Origin: Bacillus stratosphericus
GTDB lineage: Bacteria > Bacillota > Bacilli > Bacillales > Bacillaceae
Reading direction: 5' to 3'
Length of the DNA stretch: 64,000 nucleotides
NCBI RefSeq assembly: GCF_020524495.1
Contig: NZ_JAIVLB010000001.1
Location: 114,769 to 178,768, forward strand
Below, piece after piece: positions 38,568 through 48,543 of the stretch (its first letter is position 1; the number at the start of each line of letters is the position of its first letter). The notes under the pieces were generated by a model that made no database searches, was not told the DNA's origin, and saw only the letters and a program-made list of their open reading frames with translations. The translations under genes and the position numbers were made by a program.

Positions 38568-39884
38568 TCAATCCTCTCTATTCATCAAACTGAGCAATAA
38601 ACTCACACTTTCTTCTATAGAGATAGCCTCTTCTACATCCTGCTTCAAAAATGAAATCAGATGAGGATAAGCCTGCATGGCCTCATCAATATCTTTAGAG
38701 GAGCCTTTTTTATATGCTCCAATGTTAATGAGGTCTTCAGCGTTTTGATAAGTGGATAAAAGCTGACGGAACCAGTTGGCCGCTTCCTTGTGATCATGAC
38801 TTGCTATATTGTTCATGACACGGCTAATACTTTTCAGAATATTGACAGCGGGAAATTGTCCTTTGTTGGCTAACGCACGATCAAGTACAATGTGGCCATC
38901 TAGGATCCCCCTGACTGTATCAGCGATCGGCTCATTCATATCGTCACCATCAACAAGGACTGTGTAAAACGCAGTGATGGAACCAAGCTGATTTGTTCCA
39001 GTTCGTTCAAGCAATTTAGGCAGTATAGCGAACACTGAAGGTGTAAATCCTTTTGTAGTTGGCGGTTCGCCAGTTGCAAGACCTATTTCCCTTTGGGCCA
39101 TGGCGACCCTTGTGACAGAATCCATCATAAACATGACATTTTTCCCTCTGTCTCTGAAGTATTCGGCAATGGCTGTCGCTGTATAGGCTGCTTTTAGTCT
39201 CGTCAGTGCGGGCTGGTCAGAGGTTGCGACGACAACTATCGATCGCTTAAGTCCTTCAGCACCTAAATCCTTTTCGATAAACTCACGAACTTCACGGCCA
39301 CGCTCTCCAACAAGTGCAATAACATTTAGGTCGGCCTCTGTCTGTTTTGCAATCATTCCCATTAGGGTACTTTTCCCAACACCACTTCCAGCAAAAATCC
39401 CGATCCTTTGCCCAGTTCCAACTGTGAGCAGACTGTCGATTACTCTGACACCAACGCCCATCTTTTCTCGAATAGGCGGCCTGTCCATCGGGTTTGGGGG
39501 AGATTGATCTGTCGAAACAGGTGCAAGTCCTTTTGGAAGTATACTGCCGTCCAGCGGGTCTCCAAACGCATCAATGACTTCACCAATTAAACCAGTCCCT
39601 ACTTTGACCTTTAACGACTCACCTGTCGCTTCAACAAGACTGCCTGGCGAAATTTTAGATGCTTCAACATAAGGCATAAGCAGAATGTTTTCTTCTCTAA
39701 AACCAACGACCTCTGCTTTAATCGGATGATGTTTACTGCCCTTTTTATGAATGAGGCACACATCTCCGATAGAACTCTCTGGCCCCTTGGACTCGATCAT
39801 CAGCCCAACAACTCGATTGACTTTACCAAATCGTTTGTAAGGATCGGCTGTTTCAATCGTTTCTTTTAACACATCCAAGTTCAT
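38568..39884 (-). CDS. fliI: Flagellum-specific ATPase FliI
   Basis: A 438-residue ATPase of the F1-beta/T3SS family that energises and unfolds export cargo. The Walker A is GIFAGSGVGKSTLMGMIA (~163-180), the Walker B region is NVMFMMDSVTRVAMAQREIG, and the signature ASYDHKEAANWFR-like segment (ASHDHKEAANWF) is near 390. Its ATG overlaps the fliH stop by four bases. Confidence 0.98.
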   Translation of the reverse strand: MNLDVLKETIETADPYKRFGKVNRVVGLMIESKGPESSIGDVCLIHKKGSKHHPIKAEVVGFREENILLMPYVEASKISPGSLVEATGESLKVKVGTGLIGEVIDAFGDPLDGSILPKGLAPVSTDQSPPNPMDRPPIREKMGVGVRVIDSLLTVGTGQRIGIFAGSGVGKSTLMGMIAKQTEADLNVIALVGERGREVREFIEKDLGAEGLKRSIVVVATSDQPALTRLKAAYTATAIAEYFRDRGKNVMFMMDSVTRVAMAQREIGLATGEPPTTKGFTPSVFAILPKLLERTGTNQLGSITAFYTVLVDGDDMNEPIADTVRGILDGHIVLDRALANKGQFPAVNILKSISRVMNNIASHDHKEAANWFRQLLSTYQNAEDLINIGAYKKGSSKDIDEAMQAYPHLISFLKQDVEEAISIEESVSLLLSLMNRED

Positions 39885-40645
39885 TTGTGATCACCTGAAT
39901 CAATCACTTCTAATAATTTTTCTTTTAACTGATTCATTTGTGTATCAACACTCGCTTCCACTTTTCCAAAGCTTGTTTCTACGTAACAAGTACCTTTTGG
40001 CGCTTTTTCATCCAAATAAAAGGCAAGATGTGTATCCTTTTGAATGATTCTAATCAATTCATCTTTATATGCCATGACATGCTCGTAATGTTCAGGATCG
40101 ACATAGATGGAAATATCGTCATATTCTTTCACTTCTGAAATAACCTGCTTCACAAGAGTCAAAAATTGATCTTTTGTATCCTCAGCTGCATACCAAACTC
40201 GTTTAGCGAGTTCAAAGGCCAGTTCCACAATCTCTTCAGCAGAGCTTTCAATTTTTGCTTCATAGTCCTGCTTCGCAAGGCTGACAATTTCATTCGCTTG
40301 ATTAAGAATAGATTGGTACTGCACATTCGCATCTGCTTCCCCCTTTTGGAAGCCTTCTTGATAGCCTGTTTGTTTCGCATCTTCAATGAGCTGGATTCTT
40401 TCTGCTTCAAAATCGGCTCGTCGCTGATCGATTTCAGCCATTGTTTGTTCTAACTCACTGTTTGCTTGTTCTAAAATACGGATTGCTTGATCTTCTGCAT
40501 CACTTAGCATAAGCTGTGATGCTTCTGTTTCATTGAACAGCTCTTCTTTATGATGTTCTCTTTTGAACTCTACTTGCTGTAAAGGAATCGTTTGCCGTCC
40601 TTGTTCAGGAATAACAGATGTTTCATGTTTGATAATCCTAGACAA
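39881..40645 (-). CDS. fliH: Flagellar assembly protein FliH
   Basis: A 254-residue regulator that binds FliI and anchors it to the C-ring. The start codon is TTG at 40645 with GGAGACG upstream inside the fliG end (8-base overlap). The N-terminal half is a long acidic coiled coil (~40-125), including GYQEGFQKGEADA. The C-terminal half has the FliH/YscL domain (LVKQVISEVKEYDDISIYVDPEHYE in part, and GTCYVETSFGKVEASVD). The alternative of a vacuolar E-type subunit is excluded by the neighbours. Confidence 0.95.
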   Translation of the reverse strand: MSRIIKHETSVIPEQGRQTIPLQQVEFKREHHKEELFNETEASQLMLSDAEDQAIRILEQANSELEQTMAEIDQRRADFEAERIQLIEDAKQTGYQEGFQKGEADANVQYQSILNQANEIVSLAKQDYEAKIESSAEEIVELAFELAKRVWYAAEDTKDQFLTLVKQVISEVKEYDDISIYVDPEHYEHVMAYKDELIRIIQKDTHLAFYLDEKAPKGTCYVETSFGKVEASVDTQMNQLKEKLLEVIDSGDHK

Positions 40646-41654
40646 TAATATCGTCTCCTCCGCCTCGAGCTATGACGATTTCTCCAGCTTCCTCGAGTCG
40701 TCTCACGATGCTGACAATACGGGTTTGCGCTTCCTCGACATCTCTAAGCCGGACAGGTCCCATAAACTCCATTTCTTCTTTGAATGTTTCGACCATCCGC
40801 TGAGACATATTACGGAAGACAATTTCTTTGACCTCTTCGCTAGCCACTTTGAGAGCGAGCAATAAGTCATCATTTTCAACATCTCTGATCACGCGCTGAA
40901 TCGCTCTGCTATCAAGAGTAACAATATCCTCAAAGACAAACATACGTTTCTTAATTTCATCAGCTAGCTCAGGGTCTTGAATTTCAAGTGTGTCTAAAAT
41001 GGTCTTCTCCGTCGCACGGTCTACACCATTTAACACTTCCACCACCGCTTCGATCCCACCCGTTTGGGTATAGTCTTGCGTAAACGTTGAAGAAAGCTTT
41101 TGTTCAAGAATGCGTTCCACCTCATTGATGATCTCTGGAGATGTGCGGTCCATTAAAGCAATTCGTCTCGCAACCTCTGTTTGGACTTCCTCACTCAACT
41201 CAGATAAGATTTGACCAGCCTGTACTGGATCTAAGTAGGAAAGAATGAGCGCAATGGTTTGTGGATGCTCATGCTGAATAAAGTTTAAAATTTGCTCTGA
41301 ATCAGCTTTTCTTGCAAAATCAAATGGTTTTACTTGCAGCGAGGATGTCAATCGGTTTAAGATGCTTTCCGCTTTGTCCTCACCGAGTGCTTTTTCAAGT
41401 ACTTGTCTTGCGTACATAAGACCGCCTTGTGATATGTAGTCCTGCGCGATGGCAATATTGTGAAACTCTTCGATGATTTCATCTTTTTTAGCAGTATCTA
41501 CACTTCTTACATTGGAAATTTCTAATGTTAATTTTTCTATTTCGTCTTCAGACAGATGTTTGTATACAGAAGCTGACACGTCTAGTCCTAAGGAAATCAT
41601 TAGGATTGCTGCTTTTTGTCTGCCTGTTAGTCGATTTGGATCTTTTCTCGACAT
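40638..41654 (-). CDS. fliG: Flagellar motor switch protein FliG
   Basis: A 338-residue C-ring rotor protein. The N-terminal domain that binds FliF starts LTGRQKAAILMISLG. The middle armadillo motif has the EHPQ sequence (FIQHEHPQTIALILSYLD, ~125-142). The C-terminal torque domain carries charged residues (DSRAIQRVIRDVENDDLLLALK). It begins 12 bases after fliF and overlaps fliH. Confidence 0.98.
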   Translation of the reverse strand: MSRKDPNRLTGRQKAAILMISLGLDVSASVYKHLSEDEIEKLTLEISNVRSVDTAKKDEIIEEFHNIAIAQDYISQGGLMYARQVLEKALGEDKAESILNRLTSSLQVKPFDFARKADSEQILNFIQHEHPQTIALILSYLDPVQAGQILSELSEEVQTEVARRIALMDRTSPEIINEVERILEQKLSSTFTQDYTQTGGIEAVVEVLNGVDRATEKTILDTLEIQDPELADEIKKRMFVFEDIVTLDSRAIQRVIRDVENDDLLLALKVASEEVKEIVFRNMSQRMVETFKEEMEFMGPVRLRDVEEAQTRIVSIVRRLEEAGEIVIARGGGDDIIV

Positions 41655-41665
41655 GTGTATTCCTC

Positions 41666-43267
41666 CTAATCCTCGGACAGCCAGCTGCGTAGCAATTTAG
41701 CAAAGTCTTCTGGTTTTTCTTTTGCCATTTTTTCAAGCTGATTTTTTCTCACCATTTCTTCTGTTTCTGGCTCAGTATCGATATCAGGAACATGGATTGG
41801 TGTACGTTCATCAAGCTCAAACTCTTCTTCCTCTTCTTCCTCTTCTTTTCTGCGATTACGCACAAGAAGAATAATGAGAGCGATAATTGCAAGTAGTAGC
41901 CCACCGCCTACAATATAAACCCAGATCGGAATATTGTTCGAAGGGTTTTCTGTTGTAGTTTGCTGTTTACCATCTAATTTTGATACAGATAGAACGATTT
42001 TGTTATCTAAGTCAGCTTGAGTGAGTGCTTGACCATTTGTGTACTCTTTGTCAATTGATGTGCTAATAATTGTTGAAAGAATCTTTTTGATATCATCTTG
42101 CCTTTCAGCTGTTAGAGAATTCACATCGTTTGCAGTTGGTGGTTCAACCAATGCCTGAATGCCAATGTCTCTCACTTTATAAGGACTTTCTTTGATATCT
42201 TTATGGATGCGGTTTACCTCATAATTGATGCGATCTTCGCTCTTTTCGTAATCTCCGCTTTCATTGGCTCCATCTGCGCCTTGATAATTTGTCACATCAT
42301 CGGCGCCTGTTCCAGCTGTGCCTCCAGCTGCTGCACCATTCCCTGAATAGGTTTCAGCAATTTTTTCAGCACTGACAGCGATGCCTTGCATGTTTTCTTT
42401 ATCAACTGGTTCTACAAGGTCTTCTTTTCTTTTTTCTTCAGTAAAATCAATGTCTGTTGTGACCGATACGGCGACCTTATCTTGACCCATCATGGTTCCA
42501 AGCAGCTGTTGAATTTTTCTTTGAAGGTTCTTTTCAATTTCTTCTTTTTTCTGCTGCTGTGCATCCATTCCACTTGCATAGGTATCAGAGCTACTGTTTA
42601 AGTCGTAGTAGTTGGAATCTTGGTCCATAATGACGATGTTTTCTGTTTTTAAATTTGGCACACTTTTTGAAATAAGATGATAAAGGCCTTTTACTTGTTG
42701 CTGAGTAAGCGTGTAGCCAGGCTGAACTTGCAACACAATTGATGTTGATGCATTACTTTGCTCTTCCCCAACAAAAACGGAATCTTTTGGCAGGTTAATC
42801 ATAACCTTTGAATCTTTAATCCCGTCAATCGTGTTGATCAGATTAGATAGTTCTGTCTGAGTTGCGTCTACTTTCAGAACATCAAATTCATTATCTGTTA
42901 AACCGAAGCCGGAATTATTCGCAAAGAAGGAATAATCAATATTTCCTGTCTTAGGGAGTCCCTCTGATGCGAGTTGTACTTTTAAAGAGTCTGCTTGCTT
43001 TTCCGGAACTAAAATAGTCGTTCCATTATTTGCAAGTTCGGATTTAACGTTTTTGCCATCCAGTTCCTGTTTAATTTGCCCTGCTTCTGCCTCAGACAAA
43101 TCTCTAAACAACGGAACCATTTTTTCAGAAGAAGCAAAGATGCTAACAACCGTAATAATGATTGCTAGGGCAGCAACGCCGCCAATCATGAGTATTTTTT
43201 GTAATTTTGATCGATTTCGCCAAAACTCAACTGTTTTTGTTCTTAATTGCATTAAAGTACGATTCAT
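41666..43267 (-). CDS. fliF: Flagellar MS-ring protein FliF
   Basis: A 533-residue membrane ring protein. Transmembrane segments are at ~27-47 (MIGGVAALAIIITVVSIFA) and ~438-458 (IWVYIVGGGLLLAIIALII). Between them lie the periplasmic-side ring-building motifs (KVQLASEGLPKTG, KDSVFVGEEQSNASTSIVL). The cytoplasmic tail begins with a run of Glu (~465-475) and ends KPEDFAKLLRSWLSED, the FliG-binding sequence. The start ATG follows fliE after 49 bases. Confidence 0.98.
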   Translation of the reverse strand: MNRTLMQLRTKTVEFWRNRSKLQKILMIGGVAALAIIITVVSIFASSEKMVPLFRDLSEAEAGQIKQELDGKNVKSELANNGTTILVPEKQADSLKVQLASEGLPKTGNIDYSFFANNSGFGLTDNEFDVLKVDATQTELSNLINTIDGIKDSKVMINLPKDSVFVGEEQSNASTSIVLQVQPGYTLTQQQVKGLYHLISKSVPNLKTENIVIMDQDSNYYDLNSSSDTYASGMDAQQQKKEEIEKNLQRKIQQLLGTMMGQDKVAVSVTTDIDFTEEKRKEDLVEPVDKENMQGIAVSAEKIAETYSGNGAAAGGTAGTGADDVTNYQGADGANESGDYEKSEDRINYEVNRIHKDIKESPYKVRDIGIQALVEPPTANDVNSLTAERQDDIKKILSTIISTSIDKEYTNGQALTQADLDNKIVLSVSKLDGKQQTTTENPSNNIPIWVYIVGGGLLLAIIALIILLVRNRRKEEEEEEEEFELDERTPIHVPDIDTEPETEEMVRKNQLEKMAKEKPEDFAKLLRSWLSED

Positions 43268-43316
43268 CTTAACCCCCGGTCATTCCATTCAGTCTTTTTT
43301 TGTCCGCCAGCACCTC

Positions 43317-43634
43317 CTACATCTGCATTCTCATAATCTCTTGGTACGCTTCGACTGCTTTATTTCGAAACTCCGTCGCAGCTGTGAGTGTCACACTCGC
43401 TTTTTGTGAAGCAATCATGACTTCCTCCAGATTGACATCTTTTCCTTGTGCAAGAGCATTAGTATACTGGTCTGATTTCAGCTGTGATTGATTTAATGCC
43501 TCAATGGAATTCTTCAGCACATCAGAGAAATCCGTTTGACTTTTAGGTGCAGCCGCCTGCAGTGGCGATGCATTCGTCAATTCATTTGCTTGCTGTGTGG
43601 TTTGAAGCTGGAAAGGAGATATTGCGTTAACCAA
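43317..43634 (-). CDS. fliE: Flagellar MS-ring/rod adaptor FliE
   Basis: A 105-residue protein joining the MS ring to the proximal rod and the first substrate of the export gate. The conserved C-terminal half includes NLEEVMIASQKASVTLTAATE and RNKAVEAYQEIMRMQM; the N terminus is Gln/Ala-rich. The length is standard for Bacillus. It lies between flgC and fliF. Confidence 0.96.
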   Translation of the reverse strand: MVNAISPFQLQTTQQANELTNASPLQAAAPKSQTDFSDVLKNSIEALNQSQLKSDQYTNALAQGKDVNLEEVMIASQKASVTLTAATEFRNKAVEAYQEIMRMQM

Positions 43635-43645
43635 TTCTTTTCACC

Positions 43646-44098
43646 TTACTTTCCTATTTCTAAAGCTTTCATCAGTATGCTTTTATTCGCATTTAGTGCC
43701 GTCACGTTTGCTTCATATGACCTTGAGCTGCTGATGAGATCAACCATTTCCTTTAATGGATCAACATTTGGTGTTTGAACAAATCCATTTTCATTGGCAT
43801 CGGGATTTGTAGGATCATATTGAAGGTTGAATGGAGTTTCGTCTTCTGTAATTTTCGTTACTTTGACACCGTTTCCTAATTTGCCGCTCGAATTCATGCT
43901 TGATTTCAATATAGATGAAAATGATTCACCTGACGGCTGTAATGTGACGAGCTTACGTCTATAAGGTTCCCAGTTGCCATCAACCTGTTTAGCTCTTGTT
44001 GTATCCATATTAGCAAGATTCGAGGATACAACGTCCATTCTGAGCCTCTGTGCTGTTAATGCTGAGGCCGAAGCGTTAACGCCTGAAAAAATCGACAT
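43646..44098 (-). CDS. flgC: Flagellar proximal rod protein FlgC
   Basis: A 150-residue rod protein from the ATG at 44098 (MSIFSGVNASASALT), preceded by GGAGGTAAGTG; a GTG one codon earlier overlaps the flgB stop. The N-terminal rod signature SSNLANMDTTRAKQVDGNW (~26-44) and C-terminal VDLISSSRSYEANVTALNANK (~120-140) pack as coiled coil. It follows flgB with a stop/start overlap. Confidence 0.95.
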   Translation of the reverse strand: MSIFSGVNASASALTAQRLRMDVVSSNLANMDTTRAKQVDGNWEPYRRKLVTLQPSGESFSSILKSSMNSSGKLGNGVKVTKITEDETPFNLQYDPTNPDANENGFVQTPNVDPLKEMVDLISSSRSYEANVTALNANKSILMKALEIGK

Positions 44099-44487
44099 CA
44101 CTTACCTCCTGTCAAAACTGTTTTAAGAGAATTGAACTTTCCGCTCATTCTTTCCACCAACGCATTATACTGAATTTGGTTTTTAGCGAGTTCACTCATC
44201 TCTTGATCAATATCGACATTATTTCCGTTTTCTTGATAAGAAGTGCGGTTACTCGAAATAACTGAATAATTAGACCTTGTTTTCGAAAAATCAATGTGAC
44301 CTTGGTATGTTTTTTTAGCATCTAATTTGCTTGATGCATCATTTAGCATCTCATGAAATGCTACGTTTTTTGCCTTGTAGTTCGGTGTGTCTATATTGGC
44401 GATATTATTGCTTATGACTTTTTGCTTAACATTCGCTCTGCCCAAGGCATTCTCAAGGTTGTTTATCGTTCCAGAAAATATATCCAA
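44098..44487 (-). CDS. flgB: Flagellar proximal rod protein FlgB
   Basis: First gene of the fla/che operon. TTG at 44487 (MDIFSGTINNLENAL) is chosen: GGAGG lies 9 bases upstream and the length (129) equals B. subtilis FlgB. ATG two codons earlier at 44493 is only three bases from that site. The rod signature is ISNNIANIDTPNYKAKNVAF (~26-45), and the C terminus is ALVERMSGKFNSLKTVLTGGK in part. The upstream 280 bases hold the operon control region. Confidence 0.93.
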   Translation of the reverse strand: MDIFSGTINNLENALGRANVKQKVISNNIANIDTPNYKAKNVAFHEMLNDASSKLDAKKTYQGHIDFSKTRSNYSVISSNRTSYQENGNNVDIDQEMSELAKNQIQYNALVERMSGKFNSLKTVLTGGK

Positions 44488-44493
44488 TACCAT

Positions 44494-44725
44494 ATACCTC
44501 CAATCATATGTATTTCATTCCATTTAATCATGTCGAGATTTGTAAAACCATATGTTCATTGTAAGAAATAATAGGATTAAAGTCTATGATGTATATGTAA
44601 AAAAAACTCGTAATATATATCTATTTTATGAGTAGGCTTAAAGACCTAGATTCAAAGCACTACAGAATTGTAAGGTGTTTCTTAAAAAAAGAGTGTCATT
44701 TTTCGGACAAATCCCCTTTTTTTAG
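44494..44725 (-). promoter_or_regulatory. AT-rich control region upstream of flgB (fla/che operon)
   Basis: About 230 bases without a gene between the codY terminator and flgB. In B. subtilis this interval carries sigma-A and sigma-D promoters and CodY and SwrA-DegU input. Here I could not identify a convincing TTGACA/TATAAT pair or a clean GCCGATAT sigma-D element by eye. The region is rich in A/T tracts (for example TTTTTTTTACATATACATC on the minus strand). The call rests on position only. Confidence 0.5.
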
Positions 44726-44771
44726 ATAAAAAACCCCTTTTCAGCATTTTTTAGCCGAAAAGGGGTTTTTG
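44726..44771 (-). terminator. Intrinsic terminator after codY
   Basis: Minus strand AAAAACCCCTTTTCGGC (44770-44754) pairs with GCTGAAAAGGGGTTTTTT (44745-44728) with an A-rich loop. The T run closes the hairpin directly after the codY stop at 44773. It insulates the fla/che control region, although in B. subtilis some read-through from the codY operon is known. Confidence 0.9.
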
Positions 44772-44772
44772 C

Positions 44773-45552
44773 TTAATGAGACTTTAAGTTTTCAAGTTCA
44801 ATTAAAAATTTGTTGTTTAACACTTTGATATACGTTCCCTTCATTCCAAGAGAACGAGATTCGATCACACCTGCGCTTTCTAGTTTACGCAAGGCGTTTA
44901 CGATCACTGAACGGGTGATGCCTACACGGTCAGCAATTTTACTTGCCACAAGCAGCCCTTCGTTTCCATCAAGTTCTTCAAAGATGTGCTCAATCGCTTC
45001 AAGCTCACTATATGAAAGAGAACTAATGGCCATTTGGACAACCGCTTTACTTCTTGCTTCTTCTTCGATTTCTTCCGCTTTCTCGCGAAGGATCTCCATT
45101 CCAACAACTGTTGCTCCGTACTCAGCAAGAATTAAATCATCATCTGTGAATGTATCCTCCAAACGAGACAGGATTAACGTTCCTAAACGATCCCCGCCTC
45201 CGATGATTGGAACAATCGTTGTTAAACCTGATTGGAATAAATCACGATTCTCAATCGGGAAAGCTGTATATTCACTGTTGATGTCAAGGTTTGAAGAAGT
45301 TTCAGGGACATTGAATAGACTCTTTGTATATTCTTCAGGGAATTGACGATCTTCAAGCATTTTTTTCATACGTGCATTTTCAATATGTTGATTAATGGAG
45401 TAGCCAAGAAGTTTACCTCTTCTACTTAATACGAAAATGTTTGAGTCAATGACATCTCTCAGTGTTTCTGCCATTTCTTTAAAATTAACCGGTTTCCCCG
45501 CTGCATCTTGCAGCATTGAGTTAATAATCCTTGTTTTTTGTAGTAAAGCCAT
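44773..45552 (-). CDS. codY: GTP- and branched-chain amino acid-sensing pleiotropic repressor CodY
   Basis: Global nutritional repressor, 259 residues. The N-terminal GAF domain (~1-155) binds isoleucine/valine. The long helix linker is [21 protein letters not shown]. The C-terminal winged helix-turn-helix shows [21 protein letters not shown] (~203-223). CodY represses stationary-phase, competence and motility genes in rich medium; the next operon downstream is one of its known targets in B. subtilis. It is the last gene of xerC-hslV-hslU-codY. Confidence 0.99.
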   Translation of the reverse strand: MALLQKTRIINSMLQDAAGKPVNFKEMAETLRDVIDSNIFVLSRRGKLLGYSINQHIENARMKKMLEDRQFPEEYTKSLFNVPETSSNLDINSEYTAFPIENRDLFQSGLTTIVPIIGGGDRLGTLILSRLEDTFTDDDLILAEYGATVVGMEILREKAEEIEEEARSKAVVQMAISSLSYSELEAIEHIFEELDGNEGLLVASKIADRVGITRSVIVNALRKLESAGVIESRSLGMKGTYIKVLNNKFLIELENLKSH

Positions 45553-45586
45553 AATAATGATCCTCCTAGATTACTTTATTCATTTG

Positions 45587-46987
45587 TTAAAGTATAAATT
45601 GACTTAAGTCTTTGTTATTTGCAATCTTTCCTAGCTTCTCTTCTACATACTGAGGGGTAATGGTCACTGTTTCCATTGTAATATCGGACGCCTCAAATGA
45701 AAGCTCTTCAAGCAGCTTTTCAAGTATGGTATGAAGCCTTCTTGCACCGATGTTATCCGTCTCCTGATTGACATGATATGCCACTTCGGCAATCTTATGA
45801 ATAGCATCGTCAGAAAATTCAAGAGATATACCTTCCGTTTCAAGTAAAGCCTTATATTGCTTTAATAACGCATTATCTGGTTCCGTTAAGATTTTCACAA
45901 AGTCTTCTATACTTAATTTATCTAATTCTACACGGATTGGGAAGCGCCCCTGAAGCTCCGGAATCAAATCTGAGGGTTTCGCCATATGAAATGCACCTGC
46001 TGCTACAAAAAGCACATGATCCGTTTTCACTGACCCATATTTCGTCATCACAGTTGAACCTTCTACAATCGGTAAAATATCGCGCTGTACCCCTTCACGA
46101 GAAACATCTGCGGATGATGCTCCACCACTTTTGGCAATTTTATCGATTTCATCGATAAAAATAATCCCTTGCTGCTCTGCTTTTTGGACAGCTTCCTGAC
46201 TGACTTCATCCATATCAATCAGTTTTGACGCTTCCTCAGCAGTTAACGCCTTTCTTGCTTCTCTGACGGTCAGCTTTCTGCGTTTTTTCTTTTTAGGCAT
46301 GAGATTGCTGAGCGCATCCTGCATGTTTATACCCATTTGCTCCATACCCGAGCCTTGAAGCATATCAAACATGGAAGGTTGCTGCTCTTCCACTTCTATC
46401 GTGACGTCATGGTCTTCAAGTTCGCCCATAGCCAGCTGGTGTGCAATACGTTTTCTTGTCGATTCAAGCTCTACTTCTTCATTTGAGTCATCTTGATCAC
46501 GGTCATCTGCATCAGAACTGCCAAACAGCATCTCAAATGGATTTTTCACAGACTGGCTTTTTTTCCTACCAGGGACCAGTAAATGAACAAGACGTTTGTT
46601 CGCTTGTCTCTCTGCTTCTTCTTGAACATCTTTCATCTTTTCTTCTTTGACAAGTCTGATCGCTGTCTCAACTAAATCTCTGACCATCGATTCTACGTCA
46701 CGACCGACATATCCGACTTCAGTAAACTTCGTCGCTTCCACCTTAATAAAAGGCGCTCCAGAAAGTCGTGCAATTCTGCGGGCAATTTCTGTTTTTCCCA
46801 CACCTGTTGGGCCAATCATTAAAATGTTTTTAGGAACGACTTCATCCTTTAGCTTATCATGTAAAAGACTTCTTCTGTAACGGTTTCGTAAAGCCACCGC
46901 CACTGCTTTTTTCGCATCAAGCTGACCAATGATGTATTGATCAAGCTTTTCAACTATCTCTCTTGGGGTGAACGGCTTTTTCTCCAT
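45587..46987 (-). CDS. hslU: ATP-dependent protease ATPase subunit HslU (ClpY)
   Basis: AAA+ unfoldase partner of HslV/ClpQ. It has 466 residues from the ATG at 46987 ([15 protein letters not shown]); upstream codons back to 47011 lie inside the hslV end and add residues not seen in B. subtilis. Walker A is [15 protein letters not shown] (~57-71), Walker B is [14 protein letters not shown], and the pore motif is [10 protein letters not shown] large I domain with basic KKKKRR occupies ~130-240. The C terminus LSQFIL is the HslV-activating tail. Confidence 0.97.
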   Translation of the reverse strand: MEKKPFTPREIVEKLDQYIIGQLDAKKAVAVALRNRYRRSLLHDKLKDEVVPKNILMIGPTGVGKTEIARRIARLSGAPFIKVEATKFTEVGYVGRDVESMVRDLVETAIRLVKEEKMKDVQEEAERQANKRLVHLLVPGRKKSQSVKNPFEMLFGSSDADDRDQDDSNEEVELESTRKRIAHQLAMGELEDHDVTIEVEEQQPSMFDMLQGSGMEQMGINMQDALSNLMPKKKKRRKLTVREARKALTAEEASKLIDMDEVSQEAVQKAEQQGIIFIDEIDKIAKSGGASSADVSREGVQRDILPIVEGSTVMTKYGSVKTDHVLFVAAGAFHMAKPSDLIPELQGRFPIRVELDKLSIEDFVKILTEPDNALLKQYKALLETEGISLEFSDDAIHKIAEVAYHVNQETDNIGARRLHTILEKLLEELSFEASDITMETVTITPQYVEEKLGKIANNKDLSQFIL

Positions 46988-47003
46988 ACGTCTCATGTCC
47001 TTT

Positions 47004-47549
47004 CTATTCAAGCTCTTCTAAAGTGATTTGATCGTTCGTGTAGACACAGATTTCTCCGGCCGTTTCAAGAGCAGCCTTTGCAATCTCTCTAGCTGAGAGG
47101 TGATCACCTGCATGTTTCTTGAGTGCTCTCCCGGCGCTAAGTGCATAGTTTCCGCCTGAACCGATGGCCAAAATGCCATCATCTGGCTCGATGACCTCTC
47201 CTGTTCCAGATACGAGCAAGATGCTTTCTTTGTTCATGACAATGAGCATTGCCTCAAGCTGTCTGAGCATTTTGTCACTTCGCCATTCTTTCGCCAGTTC
47301 TACAGCTGCTCGCTTTAAATTACCACCATATTCTTCAAGCTTTGTTTCAAACTTTTCAAAGAGTGTAAATGCATCTGCTACGGATCCTGCAAACCCTGCC
47401 AGTACCTTGCCTCCGAAAAGACGACGTACTTTTTTTGCTGTGTGTTTCATCACGACTGCCTGCCCGAAAGTGACTTGACCGTCGCCAGCCATTGCACTTT
47501 TTCCTTTATGTTGAACGGAAAAGATGGTTGTTGCATGAAATGATGACAT
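47004..47549 (-). CDS. hslV: ATP-dependent protease peptidase subunit HslV (ClpQ/CodW)
   Basis: Proteasome-like peptidase, 181 residues. The sequence begins [16 protein letters not shown], so the usual mature N-terminal Thr-Thr sits internally at 7-8 and Met removal would expose Ser2. In B. subtilis ClpQ this N-terminal Ser is reported to be the nucleophile. The core [15 protein letters not shown] and [15 protein letters not shown] are intact. It overlaps hslU by the old ORF but not by the chosen start (16-base gap). Confidence 0.97.
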   Translation of the reverse strand: MSSFHATTIFSVQHKGKSAMAGDGQVTFGQAVVMKHTAKKVRRLFGGKVLAGFAGSVADAFTLFEKFETKLEEYGGNLKRAAVELAKEWRSDKMLRQLEAMLIVMNKESILLVSGTGEVIEPDDGILAIGSGGNYALSAGRALKKHAGDHLSAREIAKAALETAGEICVYTNDQITLEELE

Positions 47550-47563
47550 TAAAAAACCTCCTT

Positions 47564-48481
47564 TTAGGATCGTTTAAAAGCCCTTGGGTGATGAGACATG
47601 TACGTTTTTCTTAAAGAATCTTTTGATACATGTGTATACACCTGTGTTGATGATAAATTTGAATGCCCCAGAAGTTCTTGAACACTTCTCAAATCCGCCC
47701 CCTCGTTTAAGAGGTGTGTGGCAAAGGTGTGCCTTAACATGTGAGGATGGATATGTAATGTGACTGACGTCTTTTTCATTAATTCAGTTAGAATGAATCG
47801 AACGCCTCGATCTGTAAGAGGAGCTCCTCGCTGATTTAAAAACACATGCGTCTCAGCACGGTTTTTCCCCTTAGCTATCAGCTTCTGCCTTCCATCGTCT
47901 AAATAAGGGGCCAGTGCTTCATGTGCGTAAGACCCGAAAGGAACATACCGCTGTTTGCTACCTTTCCCATGAACAAGCACTGTATCCATCGATAAATCAA
48001 GATCAGATTCTTTTAATGAACATAACTCACTGACCCTCATACCTGTTGCATAAAGAAGTTCTAAAATGGCTTGATTTCTTTGTCCAAGCGTTGTGCTTAA
48101 ATCAGAAACTGTAAAAAGCTCTTTTAGTTCCTCTTCATACAAAAATGAAGGAATTCGCTTATCTTGCTTTGGTAAGCTAACGAGTAAAAAAGGATTTTCT
48201 TTCACAAGCTGTTCTCTTAATAAAAATTTATAAAAGCTGCGAAGCGCAGAGATTTTCTTACTAATCGTTCTTCTTGTAAGGCCTTTTTCATAAGCTTCTG
48301 TTAAATAAATTCTCGTATCTTGATAGGATACCTCTTTAAAACCGTTTATTCCTTGAATGTTCATAAATCTGACAAACTCTTCAATGGCTTCTGTATATCC
48401 GGAGATGGTTAAAGCTGAATAGTTTTTTTCAATTTGTAAATATTCAATGAATAAGTGGACAAGACGCTGTTTATTCGTCAT
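47564..48481 (-). CDS. xerC: Tyrosine recombinase XerC (CodV)
   Basis: A 305-residue tyrosine recombinase that, with XerD (RipX), resolves chromosome dimers at dif. The N-terminal SAM-like DNA-binding domain covers ~1-95. Catalytic residues are recognisable: Arg in [12 protein letters not shown], Lys in VHGKGSKQR, His-x-x-Arg in [14 protein letters not shown], His in [11 protein letters not shown] and Tyr in VYTHVSK. As first gene of the codY operon it follows trmFO after 62 bases. No att or dif site is seen near it, which agrees with a housekeeping role. Confidence 0.97.
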   Translation of the reverse strand: MTNKQRLVHLFIEYLQIEKNYSALTISGYTEAIEEFVRFMNIQGINGFKEVSYQDTRIYLTEAYEKGLTRRTISKKISALRSFYKFLLREQLVKENPFLLVSLPKQDKRIPSFLYEEELKELFTVSDLSTTLGQRNQAILELLYATGMRVSELCSLKESDLDLSMDTVLVHGKGSKQRYVPFGSYAHEALAPYLDDGRQKLIAKGKNRAETHVFLNQRGAPLTDRGVRFILTELMKKTSVTLHIHPHMLRHTFATHLLNEGADLRSVQELLGHSNLSSTQVYTHVSKDSLRKTYMSHHPRAFKRS

Positions 48482-48543
48482 TTTTACACCTCTTTAAGGC
48501 TTTTAAATGGTATCACACATCTTGCTTTTCGTGCAATGTTTTA

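Noticed and set aside
44810..45346. 178-residue plus-strand ORF
   Set aside because: Antisense shadow of codY, without translation signals or recognisable domains.
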